A program made the position numbers and the translations under genes. Positions 29,758 through 38,154 of a DNA stretch of 64,000 nucleotides are shown piece by piece. Positions within the stretch are counted from its first letter, which is position 1, and every line of letters begins with the position of its first letter. The notes under the pieces are model-generated. The model ran no database searches. It saw nothing but the letters and a program-made list of their open reading frames with translations, and was not told the origin of the DNA. This DNA is from an uncultured Planctomycetales bacterium (GTDB lineage Bacteria > Planctomycetota > Planctomycetia > Isosphaerales > Isosphaeraceae): contig CAIYJE010000021.1 of the NCBI GenBank assembly GCA_903926465.1, forward strand, positions 62,001 to 126,000, written 5' to 3'.

Positions 29758-31530
29758 TTACTGCTCGGTGGTTCGAATATGAAGTTCTCGAAGCTGACGC
29801 AGGTCCACGGTCCCTGGAGCGCCCGTCATGAGGTCGGCCCCCTTCGCGGTCTTGGGGAACGCGATGCACTCACGGATGTTGTCTAGCCCGGCGTACAGCA
29901 TCACCAGGCGATCAAAACCGAACGCCATGCCACCGTGCGGCGGAGCGCCAAACTTGAGAGCGCTCAGCAGGAAGCCGAACTTCTCTTCCGCCTGCTCAGA
30001 AGTGAGCCCCAGCAAGCTGAACACCTTGGACTGAATTGCCGAGTCATGGATACGGATGGTCCCGCCAGCCGCTTCCTCGCCGTTGATCACCAGGTCATAC
30101 GCCTGGGCCCGGACCTTGCCAGGATCGGTATCCAGCAGGTGCAGGTCCTCGGGCAAAGGCATCGTGAACGGGTGGTGTTCGGCCACCCAACGATTCTCCT
30201 CAGCATCCCAGGCCAGTAGCGGAAACTTGATAATCCAGGAGTAATGGAACGCCTTGGGATCATAGAGCTTGAGCTCGCTGGCCAGCCTGATTCGAAGCGT
30301 ACTTAGCGACTGACTGGACACCGACTGAGTGTCGGCCACAATCAAGATCAGGTCGCCGGTCTTGGCATCAAACCGGGCCCGCAACTCCGCCTGAATTTCA
30401 GGCGTGAAGAACTTGGCCGTGGGACCGGTCAGGGTTTCAGCTTCAACCTTCAGCCAGACCAGCCCCTTGGCTCCAAAGAGCTTGATCGACTCGGTCAGGG
30501 CGTCCAGGTCTTTACGGCTGTACTTTTCAGCCGCCCCAGGCGCACACAAACCGCGAACCCGGTTGTTGCTCTCAAGCGCGCTTTTGAAAACCTGGAAATC
30601 GGTCTTGGCGGCAAGGTCGGCCAGGTCTTTCAGCTCCATACCGTACCGCAGGTCGGGCCGGTCATTACCAAACCGTTCCATCGAGTCATGATATTCCAGC
30701 CGGGGCAGAGGGAGTTGCAATGCCTCGCCCGTGAACTCTTTCGCGATGGCCTGGACCAGGTTTTCCATGGTGGCCAGCACATCTTCGAATTCCACAAACG
30801 ACATTTCCAGGTCGAGCTGAGTGAACTCGGGCTGGCGATTCGCTCGCAAGTCTTCATCTCGGAAGCAGCGGGCAATCTGGAAGTACCGGTCATAGCCCGC
30901 CACCATCAGAATCTGCTTGTAAAGCTGAGGCGATTGCGGCAATGCGTAGAAGTGAGACGGATGAACACGGCTGGGGACCAGGAAGTCGCGTGCCCCTTCC
31001 GGCGTGCTCCGGCCCAGCATGGGGGTTTCGACCTCCACGAAGTCCAGGCTGGACATCGTGTTTCGCATGAGCTGGGCCAGGCGGTGCCTGAGCAGCAGGA
31101 TGGACTGCATCGAGGGCCGACGGAGGTCCAGGAACCGGTAGCTGAGCCGCAATTCCTCGTTGGGTTCTGCGGACGTAGTGGCCGAGATCTCAAACGGGGG
31201 CGTGGGACAGCGGTTGAAAACTTCCAGCTTGGTGGCGCGAACCTCAATTTCACCGGTAGCGAGCTTGGGGTTTGTTTTCCCTTCGAGCCGGCGGCTGACG
31301 GTACCCTGCACACCAATCACGAACTCGGAACGCAGCTCACGGGCCGCCTCCATGAGCGGCTCGCCGGCGTCGGGTTCAAAGACAACCTGGGTGATGCCGT
31401 AGCGATCCCGAAGATCGATGAAGATCAGGCCGCCATGGTCGCGCCGGACGTCGACCCAGCCGTTGAGGATTACGGTCTCACCGGCCTTGGTGGCATTCAG
31501 GGCTCCACAGGTATGCGTCCGCTTGAGCAT
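29758..31530 (-). CDS. aspS: Aspartate--tRNA ligase
   Basis: Class II synthetase charging tRNA-Asp (and possibly tRNA-Asn in the non-discriminating form). 590 residues, bacterial type. In order: the N-terminal anticodon-binding OB-fold (VILNGWVDVRRDHGGLIFIDLRDRYG, shown here only as a family match), motif 2 region with SPQLYKQILMVAGYDRYFQIARCFRDED, the bacterial GAD insert, and motif 3 GGMAFGFDRLVMLYAG. A clear terminator follows. Whether it also misacylates tRNA-Asn cannot be told here, as no gatCAB genes are present. Confidence 0.97.
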   Translation of the reverse strand: MLKRTHTCGALNATKAGETVILNGWVDVRRDHGGLIFIDLRDRYGITQVVFEPDAGEPLMEAARELRSEFVIGVQGTVSRRLEGKTNPKLATGEIEVRATKLEVFNRCPTPPFEISATTSAEPNEELRLSYRFLDLRRPSMQSILLLRHRLAQLMRNTMSSLDFVEVETPMLGRSTPEGARDFLVPSRVHPSHFYALPQSPQLYKQILMVAGYDRYFQIARCFRDEDLRANRQPEFTQLDLEMSFVEFEDVLATMENLVQAIAKEFTGEALQLPLPRLEYHDSMERFGNDRPDLRYGMELKDLADLAAKTDFQVFKSALESNNRVRGLCAPGAAEKYSRKDLDALTESIKLFGAKGLVWLKVEAETLTGPTAKFFTPEIQAELRARFDAKTGDLILIVADTQSVSSQSLSTLRIRLASELKLYDPKAFHYSWIIKFPLLAWDAEENRWVAEHHPFTMPLPEDLHLLDTDPGKVRAQAYDLVINGEEAAGGTIRIHDSAIQSKVFSLLGLTSEQAEEKFGFLLSALKFGAPPHGGMAFGFDRLVMLYAGLDNIRECIAFPKTAKGADLMTGAPGTVDLRQLRELHIRTTEQ

Positions 31531-31700
31531 GGTCGTCCTGTCGCAAAATGTCTCTTATTTAAGCAGCAAAGGAACGAATAACGTAGCTTTGAAGGGGCGT
31601 CTGAGTCAAGCCGCGATGCGCTGGATCAGCAGAGAAGCGATTGCGGCTGCAGGGCCCCACCTGGGTCAATCTAGGCTTTCCCTTGGGATAGAGCATTCCG

Positions 31701-32564
31701 ATGATCCCACTTGTCTACCACCCTGGCTATAACATCAAGCTGTTTGGGCTGGAGCGGCTTCATCCGTTCGATGGTCGCAAGTTTGAGAAAATCCAACGAG
31801 AGCTGGTCGCGTTGGGGCTGCGCCGGCCTGCAGACTTTGCTCAGCCAGAGATGGTCACGGACCAGGAACTCCTGGAAGTTCACACGCCGGCTTACCTGAA
31901 CTCTTCAAGGCAGCCGGGGGCCCTGGCCTAGATCTTGGTGGTACCGCTTGTGCAACGGCTTCCGATCTGGGCAATTGACTCTCGCATCTTACGGCCGATG
32001 AGATATGCCACCGGGGGGCACCATTCTGGCCTGCCGGCTTGCGATTGAGCAGGGAATTGCCATCAATCTTGGCGGCGGATATCACCATGCGGCAGCGAGC
32101 TGGGGGGGGCGGCTTTTGTGTCTATGCCGACATCCCTTTGGCGGCCAAGCTACTGCACAGCGAGGGGCTAGCCGGCAAAGTTCTGGTCGTTGATCTGGAT
32201 GCGCACCAGGGGAACGGCACGGCGGCGGTCTTTCGCAACTGGCCTTGGGCGTTCCTGTTCAATCTCTATGAACAAGATCTCTTTCCACCGCACAAAGAAC
32301 CCGAAGATTTCCCGCTGCCTGTCAGATCGGGGCTTGGCGGTGCAGAACCTTCACATGGTTCGGCAGGCCTTGCCTGAAGTCCTGGAAAAGTTTCAGCCGG
32401 ATCTCCTGATCTATAACGCCGGTTCCGACCCCTACGTCCACGATCCGCTGGCCTCGTTCAGACTGACCATGACCGACCTGGCCGAACGAGACCTGATGGT
32501 GGTAACCCTGGCCAGGCAACGGCGCATTCCGGTAGCCATGGTGCTTTCCTCCCAGGAGTCATGA
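31701..32564 (+). pseudogene. Histone-deacetylase-family protein, decayed gene
   Basis: Remnant of a zinc-dependent deacetylase (class IV / acetoin-utilisation type). The start MIPLVYHPGYNIKLFG is intact. An in-frame TAG at 31929-31931 interrupts it, after which the frame continues as ILVVPLVQRLPIWAID to LRPMRYATGG. An extra base in a run of six G (around 32003-32008) shifts the frame into TILACRLAIEQGIAINLGGG and the active-site YHHA. A run of eight G (32102-32109) shifts it again into FCVYADIPLAAKL and the metal-site DLDAHQGNG. A two-base loss near 32345 leads to LLIYNAGSDPYVHDP. The normal ending VLSGGY is lost. G-run shifts could be sequencing error; the nonsense codon and the deletion argue for true decay. 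Confidence 0.85.
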
Positions 32565-32983
32565 AAAATCCACGTCCGGAGCATCCAGGGAATTCTTTCC
32601 AGGTATGACCCGCACTAATCAGCGCAAGAGTTCCCCGCCAGCTACCTGGCCACACCCAGCCTGAGTTGTGGACTCAGAATCCTATGAGAGGCAGATTGGA
32701 GCAGAGCCAGCCGATGCGCATGAGGCTTCTCACAATCGACACGTGTCAATACGTCTTTGCGTGTGGGTTAACTCTCAAGCCTGGCCTCATCTGCTGAATC
32801 GTTCCCGTTCCGCCGAATCCGGCGCGTACCAGAATTTGCCAAACTCGCCTCGGTAAAACCATCGCATTCCCAATTCGATCAACCGAGCAACGGTATCGGA
32901 ATTGCACGAATAATTCTCCAGGCCGTCGCATAGCCCCGCTTTAGACAAACGGGTGCCCATGCGACTTGAAAAAGGATTTACGA
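32565..32983. other. Gene-free stretch before the small-protein group
   Basis: About 420 bases without a supported gene or clear terminator. AAAAGGA just before 32984 serves the next start. Confidence 0.4.
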
Positions 32984-33142
32984 ATGAGCCTCGGGACGAT
33001 CTTGCTGATCATTTTGATCTTGGTCCTGGTGGGTGCGTTACCCACCTGGGGGCACAGCCGAAACTGGGGCTACGGCCCCAGTGGAGGATTAGGCTTGGTG
33101 CTGGTGATCGTGCTGATCCTTGTACTCCTAGGCCGAATCTAA
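32984..33142 (+). CDS. DUF3309-family small membrane protein
   Basis: 52 residues starting MSLGTILLIILILVLVGALP. The family core PTWGHSRNWGYGPSGGLG is followed by a second hydrophobic stretch ending LLGRI. DUF3309 proteins are short two-helix membrane peptides, common in proteobacteria and often next to CsbD and DUF1328 genes; their function is unknown. The ATG is preceded by AAAAAGGA. It is below the length cut of many gene finders. Confidence 0.9.
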   Translation: MSLGTILLIILILVLVGALPTWGHSRNWGYGPSGGLGLVLVIVLILVLLGRI

Positions 33143-33237
33143 CAGGTTAGCCGGTAATCCATGAGGCTCAGGCCTGGAAGTTTCGTACCGAGAGAGCGTC
33201 ACTCGACGCCAAACGTTCAATTCATAGGAGAGCGACC

Positions 33238-33447
33238 ATGAACTGGGATCAGATCGAAGGAAACTGGAAACAGTTTGCTGGCAAGGCGAAAGAAAAATGG
33301 GGCAAACTGACCGATGACGAACTGGCGAAAACCGCAGGCAAGCAAGAACAACTCTCAGGGATTCTTCAGAAGAAATATGGCTACGCCAAGGATCAGGCAG
33401 AGAAAGAACTCAAGGAGTTTTCACATACTCTCAAAGCAGGAAGATGA
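33238..33447 (+). CDS. CsbD-family stress protein
   Basis: 69 residues, hydrophilic and helical. MNWDQIEGNWKQFAGKAKEK and KLTDDELAKTAGKQEQLSG are the CsbD signature. Family members are induced in general stress (sigma-B regulon in Bacillus) and in osmotic or metal stress in many phyla. No catalytic residues are known. It stands between DUF3309 and DUF1328 genes, all on the plus strand, with a GGAGAGCG ribosome site. Confidence 0.95.
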   Translation: MNWDQIEGNWKQFAGKAKEKWGKLTDDELAKTAGKQEQLSGILQKKYGYAKDQAEKELKEFSHTLKAGR

Positions 33448-33512
33448 CCCGTTATCATTTCCGCTCCGCAAATGCCAATAACCGCCCCTAGATCGAGAAA
33501 GCGAGCGAGCCC

Positions 33513-33683
33513 ATGCTGTACTACGCATTTTTATTCGCGGTCCTCGCCCTGCTGGCTGGGGTACTCGGATTCTTTGCGCTTAGCGGCACTCTGGCCTCAA
33601 TTGCCAAGGTGTTACTCTTCGTATTCTTGGTGATCTTCGTGATCTCGATTCTTACAGGGGGCAGAAGCGGCACAACCGTGTAA
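33513..33683 (+). CDS. DUF1328-family small membrane protein (YtjA-like)
   Basis: 56 residues with two hydrophobic helices. MLYYAFLFAVLALLAGVLGF and the following FALSGTLASIAKVLLFVFL match the DUF1328 pattern (LxxWAxxFLVIALIAGxLGF, GxAxxAAxIAKILFVVFL). Function is unknown, but it is usually stress-induced. The ATG lies just after GCGAGCGAGCCC, without a strong Shine-Dalgarno; translation may depend on the preceding csbD transcript. Confidence 0.9.
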   Translation: MLYYAFLFAVLALLAGVLGFFALSGTLASIAKVLLFVFLVIFVISILTGGRSGTTV

Positions 33684-34062
33684 CCGCCTTGGCAACGGCC
33701 ATAACCACCACGGGTAACCACCGATCCCGTCTCCGAGGAGTGTCGGATCAACCACGTGCACGTGAAGACGCTTACCCTGAGATCCAGGGGTCGGTGGTTT
33801 TGCAACCTTCGCTGGCGGTAAGTCCACGGAGCCTGCCTTGCACACCGGTAAGAATATCGAATCAAGTGTTCAGGACACCAAGGATGCCAGCAACCTATCT
33901 GAAACTTTGAAGCATGCGGAACGGGGCCTGAACAAGACGAGCTAGCCCTGCGCCTCTTGATGCCAGATTGCATGAATCGTGACAAAACGTCAGGGCGTGC
34001 CGTTCACACCCAAGTACCACAATTCCCTCGGTTCGAAATTTCCTTCAACGGGAGAGAGACAG
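33684..34062. other. Region with a possible gene remnant
   Basis: About 380 bases. In the plus-strand frame running to TAG at 33943-33945 the peptide GKNIESSVQDTKDASNLSE can be read, helix-like and Lys/Glu-rich, and upstream in another frame VHVKTLTL. No start codon joins them, so this may be a decayed small gene. Confidence 0.3.
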
Positions 34063-34278
34063 ATGAAGCGCAAAGGTTTCTTGATGGTTCTGAGTGGCGC
34101 GATGTTATTCCCGGCTGTTGGCCTGCTGGGCTGTGGTGAAGAGACCAAGAAGGAGAAAACAGAAACCATTTCAACGCCAGGCGGGACAACCACCACCAGT
34201 TCGCAGACCAAGGTCAAATCGACGGGTGAAAACCCGCCACCCAACTCTGCGGGCGTGACCGCTGAGACCGCAAAATAA
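34063..34278 (+). CDS. Small lipoprotein
   Basis: 71 residues from the ATG at 34063, with GGGAGAGAG upstream. An N-terminal basic region and hydrophobic core end in the lipobox VGLLGC, so the mature protein begins at a lipidated Cys, followed by GEETKKEKTETI and a Thr/Ser/Pro-rich tail. No family is recognised. As the last gene of the small-protein group it may be an envelope-stress lipoprotein, by context only. Confidence 0.75.
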   Translation: MKRKGFLMVLSGAMLFPAVGLLGCGEETKKEKTETISTPGGTTTTSSQTKVKSTGENPPPNSAGVTAETAK

Positions 34279-34290
34279 CAAGCTTTTATT

Positions 34291-34345
34291 ACAGTTGCGT
34301 ATTACGGAAGGTCTCAGGGCTGAGATCTTCACGAAGCGCAACTGT
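34291..34345. repeat. 55-base near-perfect hairpin
   Basis: The outer arms ACAGTTGCG and CGCAACTGT and inner arms GAAGGTCTCA and TGAGATCTTC surround a GGGC loop, with only a short internal mismatch. It sits in the gap between the convergent lipoprotein and phosphoesterase genes and may act as a two-way terminator, though it has no clear T-run. Confidence 0.7.
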
Positions 34346-34350
34346 TGTCA

Positions 34351-34376
34351 TGATCAATAGCCAAGAGAATTGATCA
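34351..34376. promoter_or_regulatory. TGATCAAT/ATTGATCA palindrome
   Basis: A perfect eight-base inverted repeat with a ten-base spacer, just right of the 55-base hairpin. Its size fits a dimeric regulator site, but it lies between two gene 3' ends, which makes an operator unlikely. Confidence 0.35.
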
Positions 34377-34511
34377 TTGCAACAAATCCACGGTTTTCCA
34401 CCCGAGACCCGCAGGTGAATACCCGGCCTACGTTGCAGCGTGCGCAGGGACCGAGAAGCGGAATAGACAGTATTACCCGCGCTTTTTTGCTCAATCTTGC
34501 CAGAATCCTGA

Positions 34512-35459
34512 CTACCGCCAGGCAAGTTCCACGCGTTGGCGGTTTTGGGTCAGATTCCCGCCAATTGCGCGAAGCTCAAGCTCAACACCGTTCCCACGCG
34601 GGCGGCATTGAACCCAGCCTAGCGGCTGGTCATTTGAGAACGGATAGGCAACCGCAGGAAGATTCACCAGCCAGAGGCCGTCGTTCTGCTGCTTGGTCGA
34701 CCAGACATGGGTATGGCCGAAGAACAGGGCCTTCACCTGGCGACGTGGGCCCAAAACTCGCAAAAGGGCATCGCTATCGATCAGGGCATTGGTCTGGTTG
34801 GATGGGTCATGGTGCACCAGAACCATGGTTGGAACCGTGGCATGCGCTGGGGCATCTAGATGATCCTGCAGCCATAAAAGCTGCTCAGGCCCAAGCAAGC
34901 CGGGCGTGATGTTCACCTTATTCAAAGAATCCAGCACGATCACCCGCAACAGAGCAGGGGCTTGCGCGGTCCCCATCTGAAGCGTGACTTCGCTCAGATA
35001 TTTTGACGCCTCGGCCCGTTGCAACTGAAGCGGATCTTTGAGCACTGCCAAGAAATGGTCGCGGTGATCATGGTTGCCAAGCCCCAGATGGATTGGCAGC
35101 CCAGCCTGCCGCAAGGGGCCAAGCAAATTCAGCAGTTGCTCGTAGTCTGGAGTTTGACCATCTTTGAGAGCCAGGTCGCCGTTAATGAAGGTGCCCGCCG
35201 GCCGTTGCGCCTGGCTCAAAACGTCTTGCACAACCGCGCGCAGGTTCTCGGCCATGTTTTGGCCCAGATTGGTCTTGGCCAGGTCTGCGTCGATGTGTGT
35301 ATCTGAGATCAAGGCCAGCCAGCCAGCCTCCAGCTCTGCTGGGGCCGCAGTTTCAACCCCCGCCTGCAGAACTGTTCCTAAAGCCAGGCCGCCTACCGCC
35401 GCGCCGGCCTGACTCAAGAAGAGCCGTCGATTGAGCGTGGGATGCAATTCAACGGGCAT
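34512..35459 (-). CDS. Tat-exported metallophosphoesterase
   Basis: 315 residues. RRLFLSQAGAAVGGLALG is a twin-arginine type signal. The calcineurin-like metal site is complete: ISDTHID, FINGDLALKDG, LGNHDHRDH, VLVHHDP and GHTHVW. The pattern suits class III cyclic-nucleotide phosphodiesterases and related enzymes; the substrate is not known. It acts in the periplasm if the signal is used. It starts with ATG at 35459 and follows aroA on the same strand after about 55 bases. Confidence 0.88.
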   Translation of the reverse strand: MPVELHPTLNRRLFLSQAGAAVGGLALGTVLQAGVETAAPAELEAGWLALISDTHIDADLAKTNLGQNMAENLRAVVQDVLSQAQRPAGTFINGDLALKDGQTPDYEQLLNLLGPLRQAGLPIHLGLGNHDHRDHFLAVLKDPLQLQRAEASKYLSEVTLQMGTAQAPALLRVIVLDSLNKVNITPGLLGPEQLLWLQDHLDAPAHATVPTMVLVHHDPSNQTNALIDSDALLRVLGPRRQVKALFFGHTHVWSTKQQNDGLWLVNLPAVAYPFSNDQPLGWVQCRPRGNGVELELRAIGGNLTQNRQRVELAWR

Positions 35460-35513
35460 GGCTGATCCTCGATCTCTTGCGGTGCGCTTGTCGTTCAGCG
35501 GTACGCTTGTCGT

Positions 35514-36803
35514 TCAAACGCCAAGCTGTTCCAGATGCTGCCAGTAGCCTGGGTAGGTCTTGGCCACACAGCCTGGGTTTTCGATCACCACGCCGGGAAC
35601 CTTCAAGCCTACCAGAGAGAAGGCCATGGCCATGCGGTGGTCGTCATAGGTGGCAATAGTCGCGGGAGTGATCTTATCGGGCGGGACGATCAGCAGGCCA
35701 TCCGGATATTCGTTCACCGTGGCCCCCAACTTACGCAACTCGGTGGCCACGGCGGCCAGGCGATCGGTCTCTTTGTGCCGGATATGGGCCACGTTGCGGA
35801 TTCGGGTATAGCCATCGGCGAAAAGGGCGAGCACCGCCAGCGTCATCACCGTATCGCTGATGGCGTTCATATCCACATCCACCCCACGCAACGGGCCGCC
35901 ATGCACGGTGGTGTTCAGTACCCCGCGCTCGACTCGGCAGCCCATATGCTCAAGAATTTCCAGGAACGCCATATCACCCTGGGCGCTCGAATTACCGATC
36001 CCGTCCACGATGATCGACCCGCCGGTGACCCCCGCGGCGGCAAACCAATAGCTGGCGGACGAGGCGTCGGGCTCAATGGCGTAGTTCCGCGGCCGATATC
36101 GGCCTCGGCCCACGTTGAACTGGCGGAAGTTATGGTTGGAAATCGTCACGCCAAAGAATTCCATCACGCCCATGGTCATGGAGATGTATGGGGTAGAGAC
36201 CAACGTCCCGTGAACCTCAACCGTGCTTGCCCGAGCAGCGTAAGGCAAGACCATCAGCATGGCGCTCAGGAACTGGCTGGAGATATCGCCCCGGACCTCG
36301 GTAAAGCCCCCCTCAAATTCGTCGGCATGCACAATCACGGGAGGGCAACCGTTATTGGCTTCGCTTCGTACATCGGTTCCCAGCCGGTTGAGCGCGGCCA
36401 GCAGGTCGGCCACTGGCCGTTCCCGCATGCGCGGCACACCGTCTAATCGGTAGGTGCCATGCCCCAGGGTCACCAGCGCCGTCAGAAAGCGAAGGCTTGT
36501 ACCAGAGTTGCCTACGAACAGCTCAAGGCCCGACTTGGGAATTCTGCCGCCTTCACCCTCAATCAGAATGGTCGATGTTTCCGTATTGTGCTCAATCACA
36601 AAGCCGAGCCGCTGAAGTGAATCCACCATCACGCGTGTGTCATCACAATCTAGCGCACCGGTGAGCTTGCACCGGCCCTCGGCCAGACTGCTAACGATCA
36701 GAGCCCGGTTCGTGAGGCTCTTGGAACCAGGCGGACGAACGCGAGCCCCTTTGGGTGTGTGAGCAAGCGGCTGAACGGCGTATACGTCGGGATAAGAAGT
36801 CAT
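35514..36803 (-). CDS. aroA: 3-phosphoshikimate 1-carboxyvinyltransferase (EPSP synthase)
   Basis: Sixth step of the shikimate pathway, joining PEP and shikimate-3-phosphate. 429 residues. PPGSKSLTNRALI is the N-terminal substrate-binding loop, LFVGNSGTSLRFL the second, and RIRNVAHIRHKETDRLAA together with TYDDHRMAMAFSLVGL the C-terminal half. GNSGTSLR differs slightly from the common GNAGTxxR (Ala to Ser), which is seen in one class of these enzymes. DUF167 and yggS lie upstream on the same strand. Confidence 0.96.
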   Translation of the reverse strand: MTSYPDVYAVQPLAHTPKGARVRPPGSKSLTNRALIVSSLAEGRCKLTGALDCDDTRVMVDSLQRLGFVIEHNTETSTILIEGEGGRIPKSGLELFVGNSGTSLRFLTALVTLGHGTYRLDGVPRMRERPVADLLAALNRLGTDVRSEANNGCPPVIVHADEFEGGFTEVRGDISSQFLSAMLMVLPYAARASTVEVHGTLVSTPYISMTMGVMEFFGVTISNHNFRQFNVGRGRYRPRNYAIEPDASSASYWFAAAGVTGGSIIVDGIGNSSAQGDMAFLEILEHMGCRVERGVLNTTVHGGPLRGVDVDMNAISDTVMTLAVLALFADGYTRIRNVAHIRHKETDRLAAVATELRKLGATVNEYPDGLLIVPPDKITPATIATYDDHRMAMAFSLVGLKVPGVVIENPGCVAKTYPGYWQHLEQLGV

Positions 36804-36902
36804 GCGAGAAAGTCCATCATCCGCCGTGTCTCAACGGCGTTCCGAAAGGGAGGTAGCTCTTGGATTGATCCCTGAAGCAAAACACACGTCGAATCGAACC
36901 GC

Positions 36903-37211
36903 CTAGGTGGCGTTAGGGTTGAGAACCGCATCAATTCGAATTCTTAGCTCATGGGCACCCACCTCCCGGACCACGAATTTCTTGATCCTGGAGGTTTGCC
37001 CTGTCAGCAATTCGATCTGCGATCGGCGTAATTTCAAAGCATCGGCCAGCAGCTCAATGATGGCATCGTTGGCCTTACCTTGCTCTGGGGCAGCCGTCAC
37101 ACCAACCAAGAGTGCGCCTGCCCGTTCCTCGATCAGCTCGTTTCGCCTGGATCCCGGCTTCGCTCGCACGGGAAGGACTGCTCCCTCCGGATGTGGAGTC
37201 ACTTCAATCAT
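36903..37211 (-). CDS. DUF167/YggU-family protein
   Basis: 102 residues, one small alpha/beta domain. LPVRAKPGSRRNELIEERAG, APEQGKANDAIIELLADAL and LLTGQTSRIKKFVV form the family signature. Function unknown; the gene is usually near yggS and yggT. The start overlaps the yggS stop by four bases, so the two are translated together as in many bacteria. Confidence 0.93.
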   Translation of the reverse strand: MIEVTPHPEGAVLPVRAKPGSRRNELIEERAGALLVGVTAAPEQGKANDAIIELLADALKLRRSQIELLTGQTSRIKKFVVREVGAHELRIRIDAVLNPNAT

Positions 37212-37918
37212 GCTCCAACCCCCTCGAACAGAGCAGAACCAACCCGAACCCAGGTCGAACCCTCTTCGATGGCCACATCGTAATCATTTGACATCCCCAT
37301 CGAAAGTTCCGGCAGCCGCATTCCGGTCCGCGTTTCGAGCTGATCACGAATCTCCCGCAGCTTCACGAAGGCGGGGCGAGCTTCCTCGGCGCTGGTTCCT
37401 TGCGCGGCCATCGTCATCAGGCCCACCACCGGAACGCTCTGCAACGCGGCAATGGCTTCCGCATCCTCCAGAATTTGCTCAGGTGACCAGCCGTGCTTGG
37501 AGTCCTCGCCCGAGCAGTTCACTTGCAAACAAACGGCCCCCGGAGTGGTAAGCCCCGTGGCCAGTTCGTTGAACACACCCAGCAGTTTCAGTGAATCAAT
37601 CGCGTGAACCCGAGAAACCAGGGGATAGGTTTTCTTGGCCTTGTTGCTTTGGAGATGGCCAATCAGGTGCCAGTGGGCCGGTGGGCTGGGCACCACTTCC
37701 ACCTTGCGCCAGAGTTCCTGGGGATAATTCTCTCCGAGTTCGTACTGTCCCAGCGTGACCAGTGCCAATGCCCAATCGGCTGGCACCATTTTGGTCACGG
37801 CCACCAGCTTGGCAGCACCCGCGGGCCGACCCGACCGGTCGCAGGCTGAGGCAATTCGAGACTGCACCGCCTCTAGATTGGATTTCAGCCGATCGTGATC
37901 GAGCGTTGGAGAACTCAT
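37208..37918 (-). CDS. Pyridoxal phosphate homeostasis protein YggS
   Basis: 236 residues from the ATG at 37918. One PLP barrel with the Schiff-base lysine in LVAVTKMVP, then ELGENYPQEL, HLIGHLQSNKAKK, LQVNCSGEDSKHGW and the phosphate loop LSMGMSNDYDVAIEEGSTWVR. It keeps PLP balanced and affects amino-acid pools. Extending the frame upstream to 38152 would run through repeat sequence and is rejected. Overlaps DUF167 at its 3' end. Confidence 0.95.
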   Translation of the reverse strand: MSSPTLDHDRLKSNLEAVQSRIASACDRSGRPAGAAKLVAVTKMVPADWALALVTLGQYELGENYPQELWRKVEVVPSPPAHWHLIGHLQSNKAKKTYPLVSRVHAIDSLKLLGVFNELATGLTTPGAVCLQVNCSGEDSKHGWSPEQILEDAEAIAALQSVPVVGLMTMAAQGTSAEEARPAFVKLREIRDQLETRTGMRLPELSMGMSNDYDVAIEEGSTWVRVGSALFEGVGA

Positions 37919-38045
37919 GGTGTACGAAGACGCCCTGTGTAGAATGTGCCGTGGGAGATGCGAACCTGGATGACAAAGCTTGGAGACGGCCACTTGTTGG
38001 CCTGACGACCGTGTCCAGTTTGAATCAATTTCCGACACAAAAAAA

Positions 38046-38140
38046 GGGACCGGCACCAAGCAGGCTCGGCACCAGTCCCCAGATAACTTGACCCGACCAA
38101 CAAACCGGAACTGGCACCCAAGGAACTTGGGGCCAGTCCA
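38046..38140. repeat. Two hairpins related to repeat family 1
   Basis: GGGACCGGCACCAAGC with GCTCGGCACCAGTCCCC (38046-38080), then CCGGAACTGGCACCCAAGG with ACTTGGGGCCAGTCCAG (38105-38140). They share the GGGAC-GGCACC / GGCACCAGTCCC core of family 1 without the long outer arms. They lie between the gltD stop and yggS start. Confidence 0.7.
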
Positions 38141-38154
38141 GATTGCAAGCAAGA

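Noticed and set aside
35535-36446. A 303-codon frame opposite aroA
   Set aside because: Shadow of aroA with no family resemblance.
37919-38152. A longer N-terminus for yggS reaching 38152
   Set aside because: It would be translated from repeat hairpins, and the family N-terminus fits the ATG at 37918.
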